DNA of 64,000 nt from Calothrix sp. PCC 7103. Lineage in GTDB: Bacteria > Cyanobacteriota > Cyanobacteriia > Cyanobacteriales > Nostocaceae. The stretch spans positions 2,694,151 to 2,758,150 of the forward strand of contig NZ_KB217478.1 in the NCBI RefSeq assembly GCF_000331305.1, in the 5' to 3' direction. The notes beneath the pieces are model-generated. The model did no database searches and had not been told where the DNA came from. It saw only the letters and a program-made list of their open reading frames with translations. This document shows positions 26,344-36,383 of the stretch, piece after piece; the stretch's first letter is position 1; every line of letters begins with the position of its first letter. A program made the translations under genes and the position numbers.

Positions 26344-28107
26344 TTATTTCAAATTATCTATGAATATTTTTAAGCTAATTCTGCGCGCACGTGTCATATC
26401 TTGTTGATTTGTCGATTGAGTTGAACCGACACCAATAATTTTTAGGTTCGCTTTATTTATTCCTTGCGATATTAAAAAATCTTGTACTTTCGACGCACGC
26501 TGTTGACTCAGTTGTTTATTTTGTTGTTCACCTCCAGTTATGCTAGTATGTCCGATAATTTCAATTGTCACATCTTTACCAAAAGAATCTGCAACTTCTA
26601 ATAACCTCTTTACTTCTGATGCTATTTTTGGCAACTCACTTGTCTCTGATGGAAGTAAATCTGTTGAACCGTTTTTAAATAGCAATATTCTTTGTTCTAG
26701 TTCTTTTCGATAAGTATTAAGCTTTTCAAGGCTAGAATCAACAAGATTATTTTCTTGATATTGAATTACTCCTGGAATAAAACGCCATGTTCTCTGCGTG
26801 TCTGATATCCATTTTATCGGCGCCAAACCTGTTGCAGTTAAAGTTCCGTCATCAAAACTTAATGATACACTTTTCGGAGGTTTAAGTAATTGTTGCGCGC
26901 GCTTAACAACAAATTCTGGTTCCAGAGACACAAATAGCACCCATTTACTATTTACAAATTTGCCGTTAATATGATATGCACGCAAAATTTCATTTGGGTC
27001 AACTGCTAAAGGGTCACGCATTCCATTAATAATATACCTGCCGTTACGGTGTTCGGCTTTTGTAATGGCAATTCCCGGTTGCGCTGATAAATTTTCTACC
27101 GCGACATTCCATCTGTGCTGATCACGAATTATAAAAAAACTCCAAGCACCTACAACCAAAGTTATTAAGCCAGCTAAAGCATATGCGTAACTATAATTTT
27201 TCTGTGGAGGTATTTGGTAACGAGCTTCGAGACAATCTTCTAGATATGGAACAGCTTCAGAAAATGGTTCTGTTTCCCCAGTAAAGGAATGAAGTTGACG
27301 GTCGAGTCGTAGATGAATTTTTTCGACTGAATTTTTAAAACTTAATCTTAATTCTTGAGGTGCGTTTCCTCGTATAATACCTGCTAATACAGCGAAGGGT
27401 CCCTCTTCAATCCAAATTGTTAGTTCTCCAAACTGTAAGGTTCGCAGCATCTCATCTTTTTGAACGTGAAATGAGTCTTTGACAAAATCTTGAATTGCCG
27501 TTAGCATTGCCGATACCAAGTCTGGGTCTTGCATTGCTACTTGGGGTGCGACAATATGCTGTAATAATAATCCTGTTTCTTTATGAATTAAAAAAACCTG
27601 CTCGACACGATAAATCAAAGTTCGCAGCAAAACAATCTCAGCAAACGATTTACCTGTTTGCCTTGCTTCAAGGCGCCATTTAAAACTTTGAGGTGATAAA
27701 CTGTGTTCAAGTGTTTGATTTAATGATTGAATCATCTCACCAAGAGCGCTTGAAATCGCACGACGAGTTGCAGGTGCTATAATCGGAAAAATAGTGTTAG
27801 AAAGAACATTAAAGTCTTTTCTTATCGAAGATTCAATCGCTTGCTCAATAGTAGGAACAAATGCTTCACTTAGCTGTTTATCTTGCATTGTTCGTAATAT
27901 TACTGCTTGCGGTAGAGCTTTACTAATATCTTCGGGTTTAACTTCGATTTCGTCTATACGTTCATATATATGGTTAAGCTTAGAAGTCTCAATTCCTAAC
28001 AGTAAACTGCGGAGTTCTTCTAATTCTTCTAGCTCCGAAGCGCTTTTGTGATAATTTTCATGTTGATTCGGCAATTTACTTGAACCATTCGTCGAATGCT
28101 CATTCAT
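26344..28107 (-). CDS. OmpA-domain membrane protein
   Basis: 587 residues. A long N-terminal region (1-300) is predicted helical and cytoplasmic and contains SLSPQSFKWRLEARQTGKSF. One transmembrane helix follows at about residues 305-327 (YAYALAGLITLVVGAWSFFI). The middle part resembles BON-like or repeat folds (ENLSAQPGIAITKAEHRNGR). The C-terminus is an OmpA peptidoglycan-binding domain (IEIIGHTSITG; SQQRASKVQDFLISQGI; RRISLKIF). The topology puts the OmpA domain in the periplasm and the large N-terminus in the cytoplasm next to the GTPase. GGGGGA precedes the ATG. Confidence 0.85.
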   Translation of the reverse strand: MNEHSTNGSSKLPNQHENYHKSASELEELEELRSLLLGIETSKLNHIYERIDEIEVKPEDISKALPQAVILRTMQDKQLSEAFVPTIEQAIESSIRKDFNVLSNTIFPIIAPATRRAISSALGEMIQSLNQTLEHSLSPQSFKWRLEARQTGKSFAEIVLLRTLIYRVEQVFLIHKETGLLLQHIVAPQVAMQDPDLVSAMLTAIQDFVKDSFHVQKDEMLRTLQFGELTIWIEEGPFAVLAGIIRGNAPQELRLSFKNSVEKIHLRLDRQLHSFTGETEPFSEAVPYLEDCLEARYQIPPQKNYSYAYALAGLITLVVGAWSFFIIRDQHRWNVAVENLSAQPGIAITKAEHRNGRYIINGMRDPLAVDPNEILRAYHINGKFVNSKWVLFVSLEPEFVVKRAQQLLKPPKSVSLSFDDGTLTATGLAPIKWISDTQRTWRFIPGVIQYQENNLVDSSLEKLNTYRKELEQRILLFKNGSTDLLPSETSELPKIASEVKRLLEVADSFGKDVTIEIIGHTSITGGEQQNKQLSQQRASKVQDFLISQGINKANLKIIGVGSTQSTNQQDMTRARRISLKIFIDNLK

Positions 28108-28243
28108 TAATTCAATTCCCCCAATTATTTGAATACATAGTGTGTAAGATAATCATTCACAACTTAGGATGAAGCTGATTCTCTCACACCAATCTAGTAT
28201 TATGGGTTACTTCGACAGTAATTTTCCAAATTATTGTTCAATT

Positions 28244-28849
28244 TTATTGAGAATTCAATCGAATTGCCATTTCAGTTAACAAATTGGCTAAAGTTGAACG
28301 GTCTGTTTTTGCCTGACGTAAATCTTGCGACTCACGCTGTAAAACTGCTAATATTTCTTCATATTTTTGTAATATGTCGTTTTGTAAATTTTTAGATTGG
28401 TTAAGTATCTGGTCGCGTAAGTCACGCTGAGTATTATTAATATTGTCGTCGAATTGAGTCAGTTTTTTTTCTAAGGCTGTAATAATCTTCTTATTATCCT
28501 CTACAAGTACTCGTATTCCTTCATCGCGTGTGCTTTGCTCATTGGCAATACGTTGCGACAACGATTCTACTTCTTGCTTGATATAATTTTCAATACTATC
28601 CAAGCGCTTTCTAGAATCTTCACGTAAACTAGCGCACTCTTTTAATAAACGTTCTTCCAAACGAGAAAGCTTCTTTTCAACTTCCCGCATTTGGTTGCCA
28701 AATAAGATATCTCGAACTTTGTCTAAACTATTGCCTTCATTAACATTTTGGTTATTAAATCCAGGTTTGCTATGATTATGAACCGCGCCAAGCTGGACTG
28801 CATCGATAAAATTATGATTAGTTTCGCTTTCCATATCGGGTGACTGCAT
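28244..28849 (-). CDS. Coiled-coil protein, first gene of the OmpA/GTPase operon
   Basis: 201 residues. A polar N-terminus of about 45 residues leads into a long heptad pattern (VEKKLSRLEERLLKE through IIAALEKKL-type segments) to about residue 185. There is no signal peptide or membrane helix. AAGGGAA lies before the ATG. It is 136 bp upstream of the OmpA-domain gene. A structural or scaffolding role for the cytoplasmic side of the system is inferred from context only. Confidence 0.75.
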   Translation of the reverse strand: MQSPDMESETNHNFIDAVQLGAVHNHSKPGFNNQNVNEGNSLDKVRDILFGNQMREVEKKLSRLEERLLKECASLREDSRKRLDSIENYIKQEVESLSQRIANEQSTRDEGIRVLVEDNKKIITALEKKLTQFDDNINNTQRDLRDQILNQSKNLQNDILQKYEEILAVLQRESQDLRQAKTDRSTLANLLTEMAIRLNSQ

Positions 28850-29095
28850 AAATAATTCCCTTGTACTAATCTTGTATCTAGAAGCGAAGATTTAGCTTGG
28901 CTAAAAAGATACAGGAGTTACTTGTAAATGTAACTTTTACATACTACCCGAAAAACTAGCATTCCTAACATTAAGCATAAATATCATCTTTCTAGAGGTA
29001 GAGATTTGTGACCAATGGGCAAAGCTGCACAACAAAAGAGACAAAAGTCACACTAAAACTTTTGCCTCTACCTAAATATCATACAGTAAAAATTG

Positions 29096-30490
29096 TTACC
29101 CGGTTACATCAAGCTGATTTAATTCTTTCTGCGGGTCAGATGATTCTTTAAATGCTAGCCTTAGCAAAGGTGGAGCGATAAAGGTTGTTAAAATCACCAT
29201 TACGATAATTGCTGCTTGTAAAGGTTTATTCAAGACTCCACTAGCAGCACCAATGCCTGCAAATACTAAGCCAACTTCACCCCGTGGAATCATGCCAACA
29301 CCAATTGCTACACGGTTGATTCCAGGTTGACCGAAAACTGCCCACCCAGTGACAACTTTACCAATTATCGCGACTATAATCAAAAACGTTGCAATAATTA
29401 ATCCTTCACGATTTGCTGGAATGCTTGGATTGAGAACACTGAGGTCAACTTTGGCGCCAACAGTGATAAAGAAAATTGGTACTAAAATATCTGCTATTGG
29501 TTTAACTTGTTCGTCAAGTTCTTTACGTTTGTCGGTTTCGTCAAGCACTAAACCTGCTGCAAAGGCGCCTAAAATAGCTTCTAAATGAATAGCATTGCCA
29601 ATAAATGCCATGAAGAAGGCAAATACAAGAGCGGGGATAATAATGTTTCCGCGCGTTTGCAGTCTATCAGCAGCTGCAACAAATGATTTATTAAAGAATT
29701 TACCAAGTAGAATCGAGCCAATGAGAAACGAAGTTGCGCTGACAATCAAATATATAACGTTGGCAATATCAACCTCACCTGTTTTAGCAAGACTGGCAAC
29801 AACTGCTAAAACAATAATGCCTAAGATATCATCGATAACAGCGGCGCCAACAATAATTTGACCTTCGCGAGATTTGAGTTGCCCAATTTCAGAAAGAACT
29901 TTGGAGGTAATGCCAATACTGGTTGCTGTTAATGCTGCACCCGCAAAAATTGCAGGAATAGCTGGGAAGTTGAAAAGATAAATTAATCCTATAGTTCCAG
30001 CAGCAAAAGGAACAGCGACCCCAACACAAGCTACAATCGTTGCCTGATAACCGACTTTGGTTAATTCTTTTAAATCAGACTCCAAGCCAATTTCAAACAA
30101 TAGGATAATTACTCCGATTTCAGCTAAGACTGACACAACCTCGCTTTGCGCCTCAAAAATAGAGGTTACAGCATCGGGAGTAAGGTTCCCAATAAACTGT
30201 AAAACAGTCATAATCACCGAGTTTCCTGCATCTGCACCACCTTCAGGAAATACAAGTAAATGCAAAACTGAGGCGCCGACTATAACACCTGCAACTAATT
30301 CACCTAAAACAGGTGGTAAATTTATTTTTCTAGATATTTCTCCGCCAAGTTTACTAGCTATGTAAACCACAATTAAGCTCAGTAGTACACCAGTTAAGAC
30401 TATGGGACTATACTCAGAAGGGGTGGCAGTTCCCAGTAGTAGAGATGGGAAACTAAACGAAGATAACCAGGTACTGGGATTTAAAATCAT
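29096..30490 (-). CDS. Na+/H+ antiporter, CPA2 family
   Basis: 464 residues with about 12-13 hydrophobic segments. The paired aspartates of electrogenic CPA2 antiporters are in AAVIDDILGIIVL, and the sequence LPPVLGELVAGVIVG is typical of the first helices. No RCK or TrkA-N domain is attached. It resembles the cyanobacterial NhaS3-type antiporter of the thylakoid membrane, from memory. It lies downstream of bicA on the same strand after 97 bp, and could maintain the Na+ gradient that BicA uses. Confidence 0.88.
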   Translation of the reverse strand: MILNPSTWLSSFSFPSLLLGTATPSEYSPIVLTGVLLSLIVVYIASKLGGEISRKINLPPVLGELVAGVIVGASVLHLLVFPEGGADAGNSVIMTVLQFIGNLTPDAVTSIFEAQSEVVSVLAEIGVIILLFEIGLESDLKELTKVGYQATIVACVGVAVPFAAGTIGLIYLFNFPAIPAIFAGAALTATSIGITSKVLSEIGQLKSREGQIIVGAAVIDDILGIIVLAVVASLAKTGEVDIANVIYLIVSATSFLIGSILLGKFFNKSFVAAADRLQTRGNIIIPALVFAFFMAFIGNAIHLEAILGAFAAGLVLDETDKRKELDEQVKPIADILVPIFFITVGAKVDLSVLNPSIPANREGLIIATFLIIVAIIGKVVTGWAVFGQPGINRVAIGVGMIPRGEVGLVFAGIGAASGVLNKPLQAAIIVMVILTTFIAPPLLRLAFKESSDPQKELNQLDVTG

Positions 30491-30526
30491 CTTTTGATTT
30501 TGGGTTTTGGGATTTGGGGTTATCGT

Positions 30527-30580
30527 GGGCGGGTTTAGTGAGGTATCGAGTTAAATTCTAGGATATCTGTTAACCCGCCC
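30527..30580. repeat. GGGCGGGTT inverted repeat between bicA and the antiporter
   Basis: gggcgggtt at 30527-30535 pairs with aacccgccc at 30572-30580 across a 36-nt loop. It may form a hairpin that separates the two transcripts or stabilises an mRNA end. Confidence 0.55.
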
Positions 30581-30587
30581 GTACTAG

Positions 30588-32318
30588 TTAAGCGTTTTTA
30601 GGTTGAATAGGGTAATCGTAGGAGGATTCATCTCCTTGTGGATATTCTCTGCTAGTAGGGATATTAGCGTAACTTGGATTCACAATTACCAGTGCTTGTC
30701 TAAGAGCATCAACGCGTTCGCTAAATAAATTATGTTGCGGAATAATTTGGAAAATTCCAAACTTTTCTAAGCGTTTTTTCACTTTACCAGCGGCGCCAAC
30801 AATAAATACCTGACGATCTTTATCAACCGCATCTTTGATTGCATTTTCAAGTGCCAACGAAGCAGTCACACCAAGCATTGGTACATCGCTTAAATCCATA
30901 ATTACGACATCGCTGTCTGCCATTGCAGAGTGTTCGCGCGCAATTGCTTTTGATACCCCAAAAATCATCGGCCCGCTGAGGTAGAACAGTAATACGCGAC
31001 CATTTGCCAAATCGAACAAGCGCTTCTCTTCTGCGTTCAAAACAATTGCATCATCTGCATCGGTAATTGTTTTGACTTCTTCACCTTGCATTTCGGAAAG
31101 ACGCTCAATTGTTAAGATGTTCGCAATAAATACCCCAATACCAACTGCCACAATTAAGTCTACAAATACTGTCAGGAGCAATACACCATACATGATGATT
31201 GAACCTTTGAGAGAGACTTTGTGTGAACGCTTCAAGAAACTCCAGTCGAGAATGTCAATACCAACTTTTAACGCAATACCCGCTAATACAGCCATTGGAA
31301 TTGGTTGAGTTAAACGAGCTGCTCCCAAAACAACGACTAATAAGATTAATGCACGAGTCAAGCCTGATACAGCTGTCTTGGCGCCAGTTTGAATGTTTAC
31401 AACGGTACCCATTGTGGCGCCAGCACCAGGTAAACCACCACACAAACCAGAAATTAAGTTACCAATGCCTTGACCAATTAATTCTTTGTCAGATTTATGT
31501 TCGGTACGGGTTAAGCTATCTGCAATTACCGCTGTTAATAATGTATCAATACATCCCAAAATACCTAACATCACCCCGTCAATCAGCATGACTGTAACTT
31601 GACCGGCAGTAAAAGTTGGCATCTGGATGGTGGGCAAACCAACAGGTATTTCACCAATTCGTCTGATATCAGCGTTACCGAAAACTGTTAATGAAACTAC
31701 GGTACCAACGATTAACGCGACAAGCTGAGGTGGTACAATCCGCTTGACTTTAGCTGGCATGAAGAAAATAATCGCCAGCGTTAAAATTCCTAATGTCGCT
31801 TCTGCAGGATTTATATTAGATAGCAACTGCGGTAGATTTTGCACCATCCCCAACACACCACCTTTGGGGTTAGGTTGTCCGACAAACGGAGCAATTTGAA
31901 GAATAATCAAAATTACACCGATACCAGACATAAAGCCAGAGATAACACTGTAAGGCATTAAGGTAATATATTTACCCAATTTAAAAATACCAAACAGAAT
32001 TTGAAATATCCCTGCCAACATAACGACGGTAAAAGCCATCGCTAAACCGTTTTCTGGGTTAGCAGCGGTTAAAGAAGCAATGATAGTAGTAATTACTACT
32101 GTCATTGGTCCAGTCGGTTCGGAAATTAAAGTTGGTGTACCACCAAATAATGCAGCAAAGAAACCAACACAAACTGCACCATAAAGACCAGCGACTGCAC
32201 CGGCGCCACTTGCAACACCGAAGGCAAGTGCAAGGGGTAGAGAAACAATTGCTGCTGTAACACCACCAAAGATGTCACCGCGTAAGTTTCTGAAATGGAT
32301 TTGATTAGTTATTCCCAT
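30588..32318 (-). CDS. bicA: SulP-family Na+-dependent bicarbonate transporter BicA
   Basis: 576 residues. The N-terminus (IHFRNLRGDIFGGVTAAIVS) and the segment ISEPTGPMTVVITT are characteristic of cyanobacterial BicA, a low-affinity, high-flux HCO3- importer of the plasma membrane. A hydrophobic domain of about 14 spans reaches residue 400. A STAS domain follows (GRVLLFYLSGPMIFGV; DLSDVPMLGVTASLALENAI), with the expected conserved SDVP core. It works with carboxysomes in the CO2-concentrating mechanism. A Na+/H+ antiporter gene follows. The 1-kb AT-rich region upstream is likely to hold its promoter. Confidence 0.93.
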   Translation of the reverse strand: MGITNQIHFRNLRGDIFGGVTAAIVSLPLALAFGVASGAGAVAGLYGAVCVGFFAALFGGTPTLISEPTGPMTVVITTIIASLTAANPENGLAMAFTVVMLAGIFQILFGIFKLGKYITLMPYSVISGFMSGIGVILIILQIAPFVGQPNPKGGVLGMVQNLPQLLSNINPAEATLGILTLAIIFFMPAKVKRIVPPQLVALIVGTVVSLTVFGNADIRRIGEIPVGLPTIQMPTFTAGQVTVMLIDGVMLGILGCIDTLLTAVIADSLTRTEHKSDKELIGQGIGNLISGLCGGLPGAGATMGTVVNIQTGAKTAVSGLTRALILLVVVLGAARLTQPIPMAVLAGIALKVGIDILDWSFLKRSHKVSLKGSIIMYGVLLLTVFVDLIVAVGIGVFIANILTIERLSEMQGEEVKTITDADDAIVLNAEEKRLFDLANGRVLLFYLSGPMIFGVSKAIAREHSAMADSDVVIMDLSDVPMLGVTASLALENAIKDAVDKDRQVFIVGAAGKVKKRLEKFGIFQIIPQHNLFSERVDALRQALVIVNPSYANIPTSREYPQGDESSYDYPIQPKNA

Positions 32319-33329
32319 CTTTCTAATAAATCGGTAGAACTGAATACTGGGCTAAATATTGGACAGCTTAATCTCGCGATTAACTTGTGTTTTTCTCAGT
32401 GAGATAAAAACTATTTGATAATTGTGTTACACGAATTAATTACACAGCAATCTTTTATACGTATATATTATATGAAGATTGACGCTGGTGTATTATTTGG
32501 CAACTATTATTTTTGTTGCAATTTTTTACCTTATTATCTATAGAAGGTCTAAGAAAAAGTGATGCACACGTAATTTTTAAAATGTTATTCTAACTAAAGA
32601 AGCTGAATTCTTTAGTGAAAACAATCTATAACGTATGAACCTTGGTTAGCTCTATAAGGTTAATAAGGATTTATTAGTGGTGATTAGTCAATTATGGCTT
32701 CAAGGCTAATCGTATCATCATTTGTTTTCTAATTGACTTATATCTTAATAAATAAGATTAGAAAATTCTATCTTATTTTTAAGAACGCAGTTTCCAGTGC
32801 ATTATGCTTATGACTGCAAGCTGACTGTTTATAAGTTAATTTTAAAAACGTTGATTTAAAGAAGATTGGTCATGAAATATCCCGAAAGTTAAGATGTCTT
32901 TTTTTTGCATATAGCAACGCTATACAAGAGGTATAATTTACTTCTTGTACTTAAAGACGTTACGTATTAAGTGAGCATCAAGCAAACTAAGTAAAGTTAT
33001 ACTCAGTTCAATAGCTCAATGAATTAAATGCAAACGCATTTTTGATTTGAATCTAGTATCAGTGGACACAAAATTCAAATCGATATGTATAGCTTACAGC
33101 TTTTCTTGTCTCAGTGGTCAATGCAAAGATGATAATTATTAAACAATTATTAAATCAAGTTCATAGTATTAAATCTATACATGAGTTTTTATTATAAAAA
33201 AATTATTTGCTGCATAAATTTAAATTATCTTGACCTATCGCGATGCATAATATTCTTTTTGATAGAAGACAAGAGAGAAATCTTATGCTTCCCCCTTGTT
33301 TAGCTCATTTGTACTCTGTTTTTGCTTGC
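32319..33329. other. 1-kb AT-rich gap between nrtD and bicA
   Basis: No coding frame with a credible start or composition is seen. There is an AT-rich stem at 32751-32777 (aataagat/atcttatt) followed by a T run, and a small hairpin at 33026-33041 (aaatgc/gcattt) followed by T residues. The region should include the bicA promoter and the 3' end of the nrt operon. GGCGCC, frequent elsewhere, is absent here. Confidence 0.5.
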
Positions 33330-34208
33330 TTAACCGACATCATCATGTGCGAAACGGTTGAAGAGGAAGTCAAGAGCATAGTTACGCAGTTTATAGTAAC
33401 GTGGGTCGTCCATAATCCGTGCGCGGTCTCTGGGACGGTCGAAAGGAATTTCCATGACTTCACCGATTTTAGCGTGTGGCCCGTTGGTCATCATCACTAA
33501 TTTGTCAGCGAGGAATAGTGCTTCGTCGATATCGTGGGTAATCATTAATACAGTCGCACGGTTGTCACTCCATATTTTGAGCAACTCTTCCTGCAATTCT
33601 TCCTTAGTGATAGCATCTAAGGCACCGAAAGGTTCGTCTAAAATTAAAACTTTGGGACGAATAGAAAGCGCACGTGCGATAGAAACCCGTTGACGCATAC
33701 CACCCGACATTTGCATGGGTTTCTTTTCCATTGCATCTGCAAGTCCCACCATTGCTAAGTTATCGCGAACGATAGCTCTTTTTTCAGCTTCGGGTTTATC
33801 TGGATAAACAGCGTTAACAGCCAAGTAAATATTTTCAAAAGCTGTACGCCAAGGTAACAATGCATAGTTTTGGAATACTACCATTCGGTCGGGACCTGGT
33901 TTAGTAATAGGTTTACCTTCGAGTAATACCTCACCAGTTGTAGGATGGTTAAAACCCGACACCATATTTAGCAGCGTAGATTTACCACAACCAGAGTGAC
34001 CAATTACACAAATAAATTCCCCCTCATAGACGTTTAGATTTACACCATCAAGAACAGTGAAGGCTCCTTTCTTGGTTGGGTAAACTTTACTAACGTCTTT
34101 AATTTCAACGTATGGTTTTTTGTCACTAGCAACAGAGGCGCCGCTTACAAGAGGTTTCCCTAGTCTATCTCTGACGGAATCGTTAGCTTTAAAAGTGCGG
34201 TTTTGCAT
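33330..34208 (-). CDS. nrtD: Nitrate/nitrite ABC transporter ATPase NrtD
   Basis: 292 residues. Walker A GHSGCGKST, Q loop VVFQNYALLPWRT, signature MSGGMRQR, Walker B VLILDEPFGALDA and H loop MITHD are all present. The sequence ALLPWRTAFENI and the tail PRDRARIMDDPRYYKLR are typical of NrtD. It is the second ATPase of the high-affinity NrtABCD permease in the plasma membrane. It is the last gene of the operon; narB, often next in other cyanobacteria, is not here. Confidence 0.94.
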   Translation of the reverse strand: MQNRTFKANDSVRDRLGKPLVSGASVASDKKPYVEIKDVSKVYPTKKGAFTVLDGVNLNVYEGEFICVIGHSGCGKSTLLNMVSGFNHPTTGEVLLEGKPITKPGPDRMVVFQNYALLPWRTAFENIYLAVNAVYPDKPEAEKRAIVRDNLAMVGLADAMEKKPMQMSGGMRQRVSIARALSIRPKVLILDEPFGALDAITKEELQEELLKIWSDNRATVLMITHDIDEALFLADKLVMMTNGPHAKIGEVMEIPFDRPRDRARIMDDPRYYKLRNYALDFLFNRFAHDDVG

Positions 34209-34251
34209 AACTTTAAGAATTGGGGGAAAGGATATAAAGAGTGCTAAGTGG

Positions 34252-34300
34252 AAAGTGCTGAGTTATTTGGCTTAACTATATTTGTGTCACTCAGCACTTT
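34252..34300. repeat. AAAGTGCTGAGT hairpin between nrtC and nrtD
   Basis: aaagtgctgagt (34252-34263) pairs with actcagcacttt (34289-34300). It is the same family as the repeats at 6795, 10707 and 58771. It lies inside the operon and may tune nrtD expression. Confidence 0.65.
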
Positions 34301-34307
34301 TTACTTT

Positions 34308-36308
34308 TTACGCTGCTACTTGACGTGTGGGTGAATCGAGAATAACTTCAGCGATGGAGAAATCTTGTTTTATTTTGAGCTTATTAAGGTAGTCGATGGG
34401 GTTATCGGCGTCAAATGGTGTGCCATCAAATAATTTGATGGGTTGGCGAGTGTAGCTGATGTCTAAACCAAGTTCACGCGCAGCAGTACTAAATACACGA
34501 ACACGACATATTCGTTCGACAACTTCTACCCAGTTGCGTGGAAATGGAACATCACCCCAACGCGCGAGTTGTGTCATAATCCAAATTTGCTCGGTTCGAC
34601 TTGGACGGTTAATTGCTGACTCCGCATAGAACTGGTGGTGAGCGTACTCTACCTGATGGTCAATATCACACGTATCACCATAATCACCGAGTTGAATGTA
34701 TTCGATGTCCGTGCTGACATATTCTGGTCGTGCCACAATACGGCGAACTTCTTCGCTGTTCTCAGGCAAAGAACAGTAATAGCAAGCTTCAAGCAGTGCT
34801 TTAGTTAGAGCTATATGAGTATTTGGATATCTTTCCGCCCAATCTTCACGCACACCCAAAACTTTTCCTGGATGTCCTAACCATACTTCGAGGTCGGTTG
34901 CGATAGTAAAACCTACACCTTCTTCAGCGGCACGGATATTCCAAGGTTCTCCTACACAGTAACCATCGATACTACCATTTTGTAAATCGACGACCATTTG
35001 AGCAGGAGGGATTGTTTGAATATGTACGTCTTTATCGGGGTCTATACCACCTGCTGCTAACCAGTACCGTAGTAACAAGTTATGCATGGAAGCAGGGTGT
35101 ACTACGCCCATTGTATGACGTTTGTTACGAGTTCGCAATAAAAAATCTTTAAAGTCAGATAACCCTTGAACACCTTGCTTCAAAAAGTTCTTGTTGAGAG
35201 TAATGGCGTTACCATTACGGGTCATTGTTAAAGCAGTAACTACAGGTATAGGTTTGTTGCGGTGTCCACCTAAAGTCATCCACATTGGTAAGCCAGAAGG
35301 CATTTGGGCAGCATCAAGGTACCCAGCAGCAATACCATCGACAATACCGCGCCAGCTTGTTTCACGCACGAGTTGAACATCATCCAAACCGTGTTTTGCG
35401 AAGAAGCCTTTTTCTTTTGCAATAGCAAGAGGAGCGCAGGCAGTTAGAGGGACAAAGCCTATTTCTAAGTTAACTTTTTCTAAACCGTGACGTGATATTG
35501 CTGCTGTTTTACGCGCACGCAATTTCTTGATACGTTTTTGTTGGTTGAGGAAGTAAATCATTTCACTTCGCAAGCTGTAGTAGCTAGGGTGTTCGACAAC
35601 ATCCATACGCTTGCGAGGACGAGGAATATCGACTTCGAGGATATCACCAATTTTTGATTCGGGACCGTTGGTCAGCATGACGATACGGTCAGATAGTAAT
35701 ACTGCTTCGTCAACGTCGTGCGTTACCATTACAGCAGTTACTTCGTTCTCTTCGCATATCTGCATTAACTGCTCTTGTAAATTACCCCGTGTCAAGGCAT
35801 CCAAGGCGCCGAAAGGTTCATCGAGTAATAATAATTTGGGTCTAATAGCGAGTGCGCGAGCAATAGCAACCCGTTGCTTTTGTCCACCTGATAGCATTGT
35901 GGGGGATTTATCAGCGTGTGGTCGCAAACCCACCATATCAATATGTTTTTCAACAATTGCTCGACGCTCACCAGCAGGTATACCTGGCATAACAGCATCA
36001 ACAGCCAAGGCAATATTTTCGCGTACTGAGCGCCAAGGTAATAAAGAATAGTTTTGGAAAACTACCATCCGGTCGGGACCGGGCTTAGTAATTCTTTGTC
36101 CTTCCAAAGTTACAAGACCCTCGGTTGGCAAATCCAAACCAGCAATCATATTTAACAAAGTTGACTTACCGCAACCAGAGTGACCAATTAAAGATACAAA
36201 CTCACCTTTTTTAATTTGAAGGTCGATACCTTTAAGTGCAACGTACTTGCCACCACCGGTTAATTCAAAGACCTTATCGATTTGGTCAACACCAACAAAA
36301 AGAGACAT
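34308..36308 (-). CDS. nrtC: Nitrate ABC transporter ATPase/regulatory fusion NrtC
   Basis: 666 residues. Residues 1-255 are an ABC ATPase (GHSGCGKST, LSGGQKQRVA, LLLLDEPFGALDA, VTHDVDEA). Residues 280-660 resemble the NrtA binding protein (LEIGFVPLTACAPLAIAKEK; WRGIVDGIAAGYLDAAQMP; GYCVGEPWN). In NrtC this domain sits in the cytoplasm and mediates ammonium-promoted inhibition of uptake. Order and size match cyanobacterial nrtC. Confidence 0.95.
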   Translation of the reverse strand: MSLFVGVDQIDKVFELTGGGKYVALKGIDLQIKKGEFVSLIGHSGCGKSTLLNMIAGLDLPTEGLVTLEGQRITKPGPDRMVVFQNYSLLPWRSVRENIALAVDAVMPGIPAGERRAIVEKHIDMVGLRPHADKSPTMLSGGQKQRVAIARALAIRPKLLLLDEPFGALDALTRGNLQEQLMQICEENEVTAVMVTHDVDEAVLLSDRIVMLTNGPESKIGDILEVDIPRPRKRMDVVEHPSYYSLRSEMIYFLNQQKRIKKLRARKTAAISRHGLEKVNLEIGFVPLTACAPLAIAKEKGFFAKHGLDDVQLVRETSWRGIVDGIAAGYLDAAQMPSGLPMWMTLGGHRNKPIPVVTALTMTRNGNAITLNKNFLKQGVQGLSDFKDFLLRTRNKRHTMGVVHPASMHNLLLRYWLAAGGIDPDKDVHIQTIPPAQMVVDLQNGSIDGYCVGEPWNIRAAEEGVGFTIATDLEVWLGHPGKVLGVREDWAERYPNTHIALTKALLEACYYCSLPENSEEVRRIVARPEYVSTDIEYIQLGDYGDTCDIDHQVEYAHHQFYAESAINRPSRTEQIWIMTQLARWGDVPFPRNWVEVVERICRVRVFSTAARELGLDISYTRQPIKLFDGTPFDADNPIDYLNKLKIKQDFSIAEVILDSPTRQVAA

Positions 36309-36360
36309 AGCTGTAATTAAGGGGGTAAAGTTAGAAAATATCTTGAAAGCAAACCGACAT

Positions 36361-36377
36361 GGTGGGCAATGCCCACC
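36361..36377. repeat. Short hairpin between nrtB and nrtC
   Basis: ggtgggcaatgcccacc is a perfect stem of seven or eight pairs with a tiny loop, 7 bp past the nrtB stop. It may protect the upstream nrtAB message from 3' decay and so raise the binding-protein level. Confidence 0.55.
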
Positions 36378-36383
36378 CTACTA

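Noticed and set aside
32751-33041. Possible regulatory RNA in the bicA-nrtD gap
   Set aside because: Only weak AT-rich stems are seen, with no known RNA family pattern.
33243-33500. Plus-strand frame overlapping the nrtD 3' end
   Set aside because: Most of it is the complement of nrtD coding sequence and it lacks a start signal.
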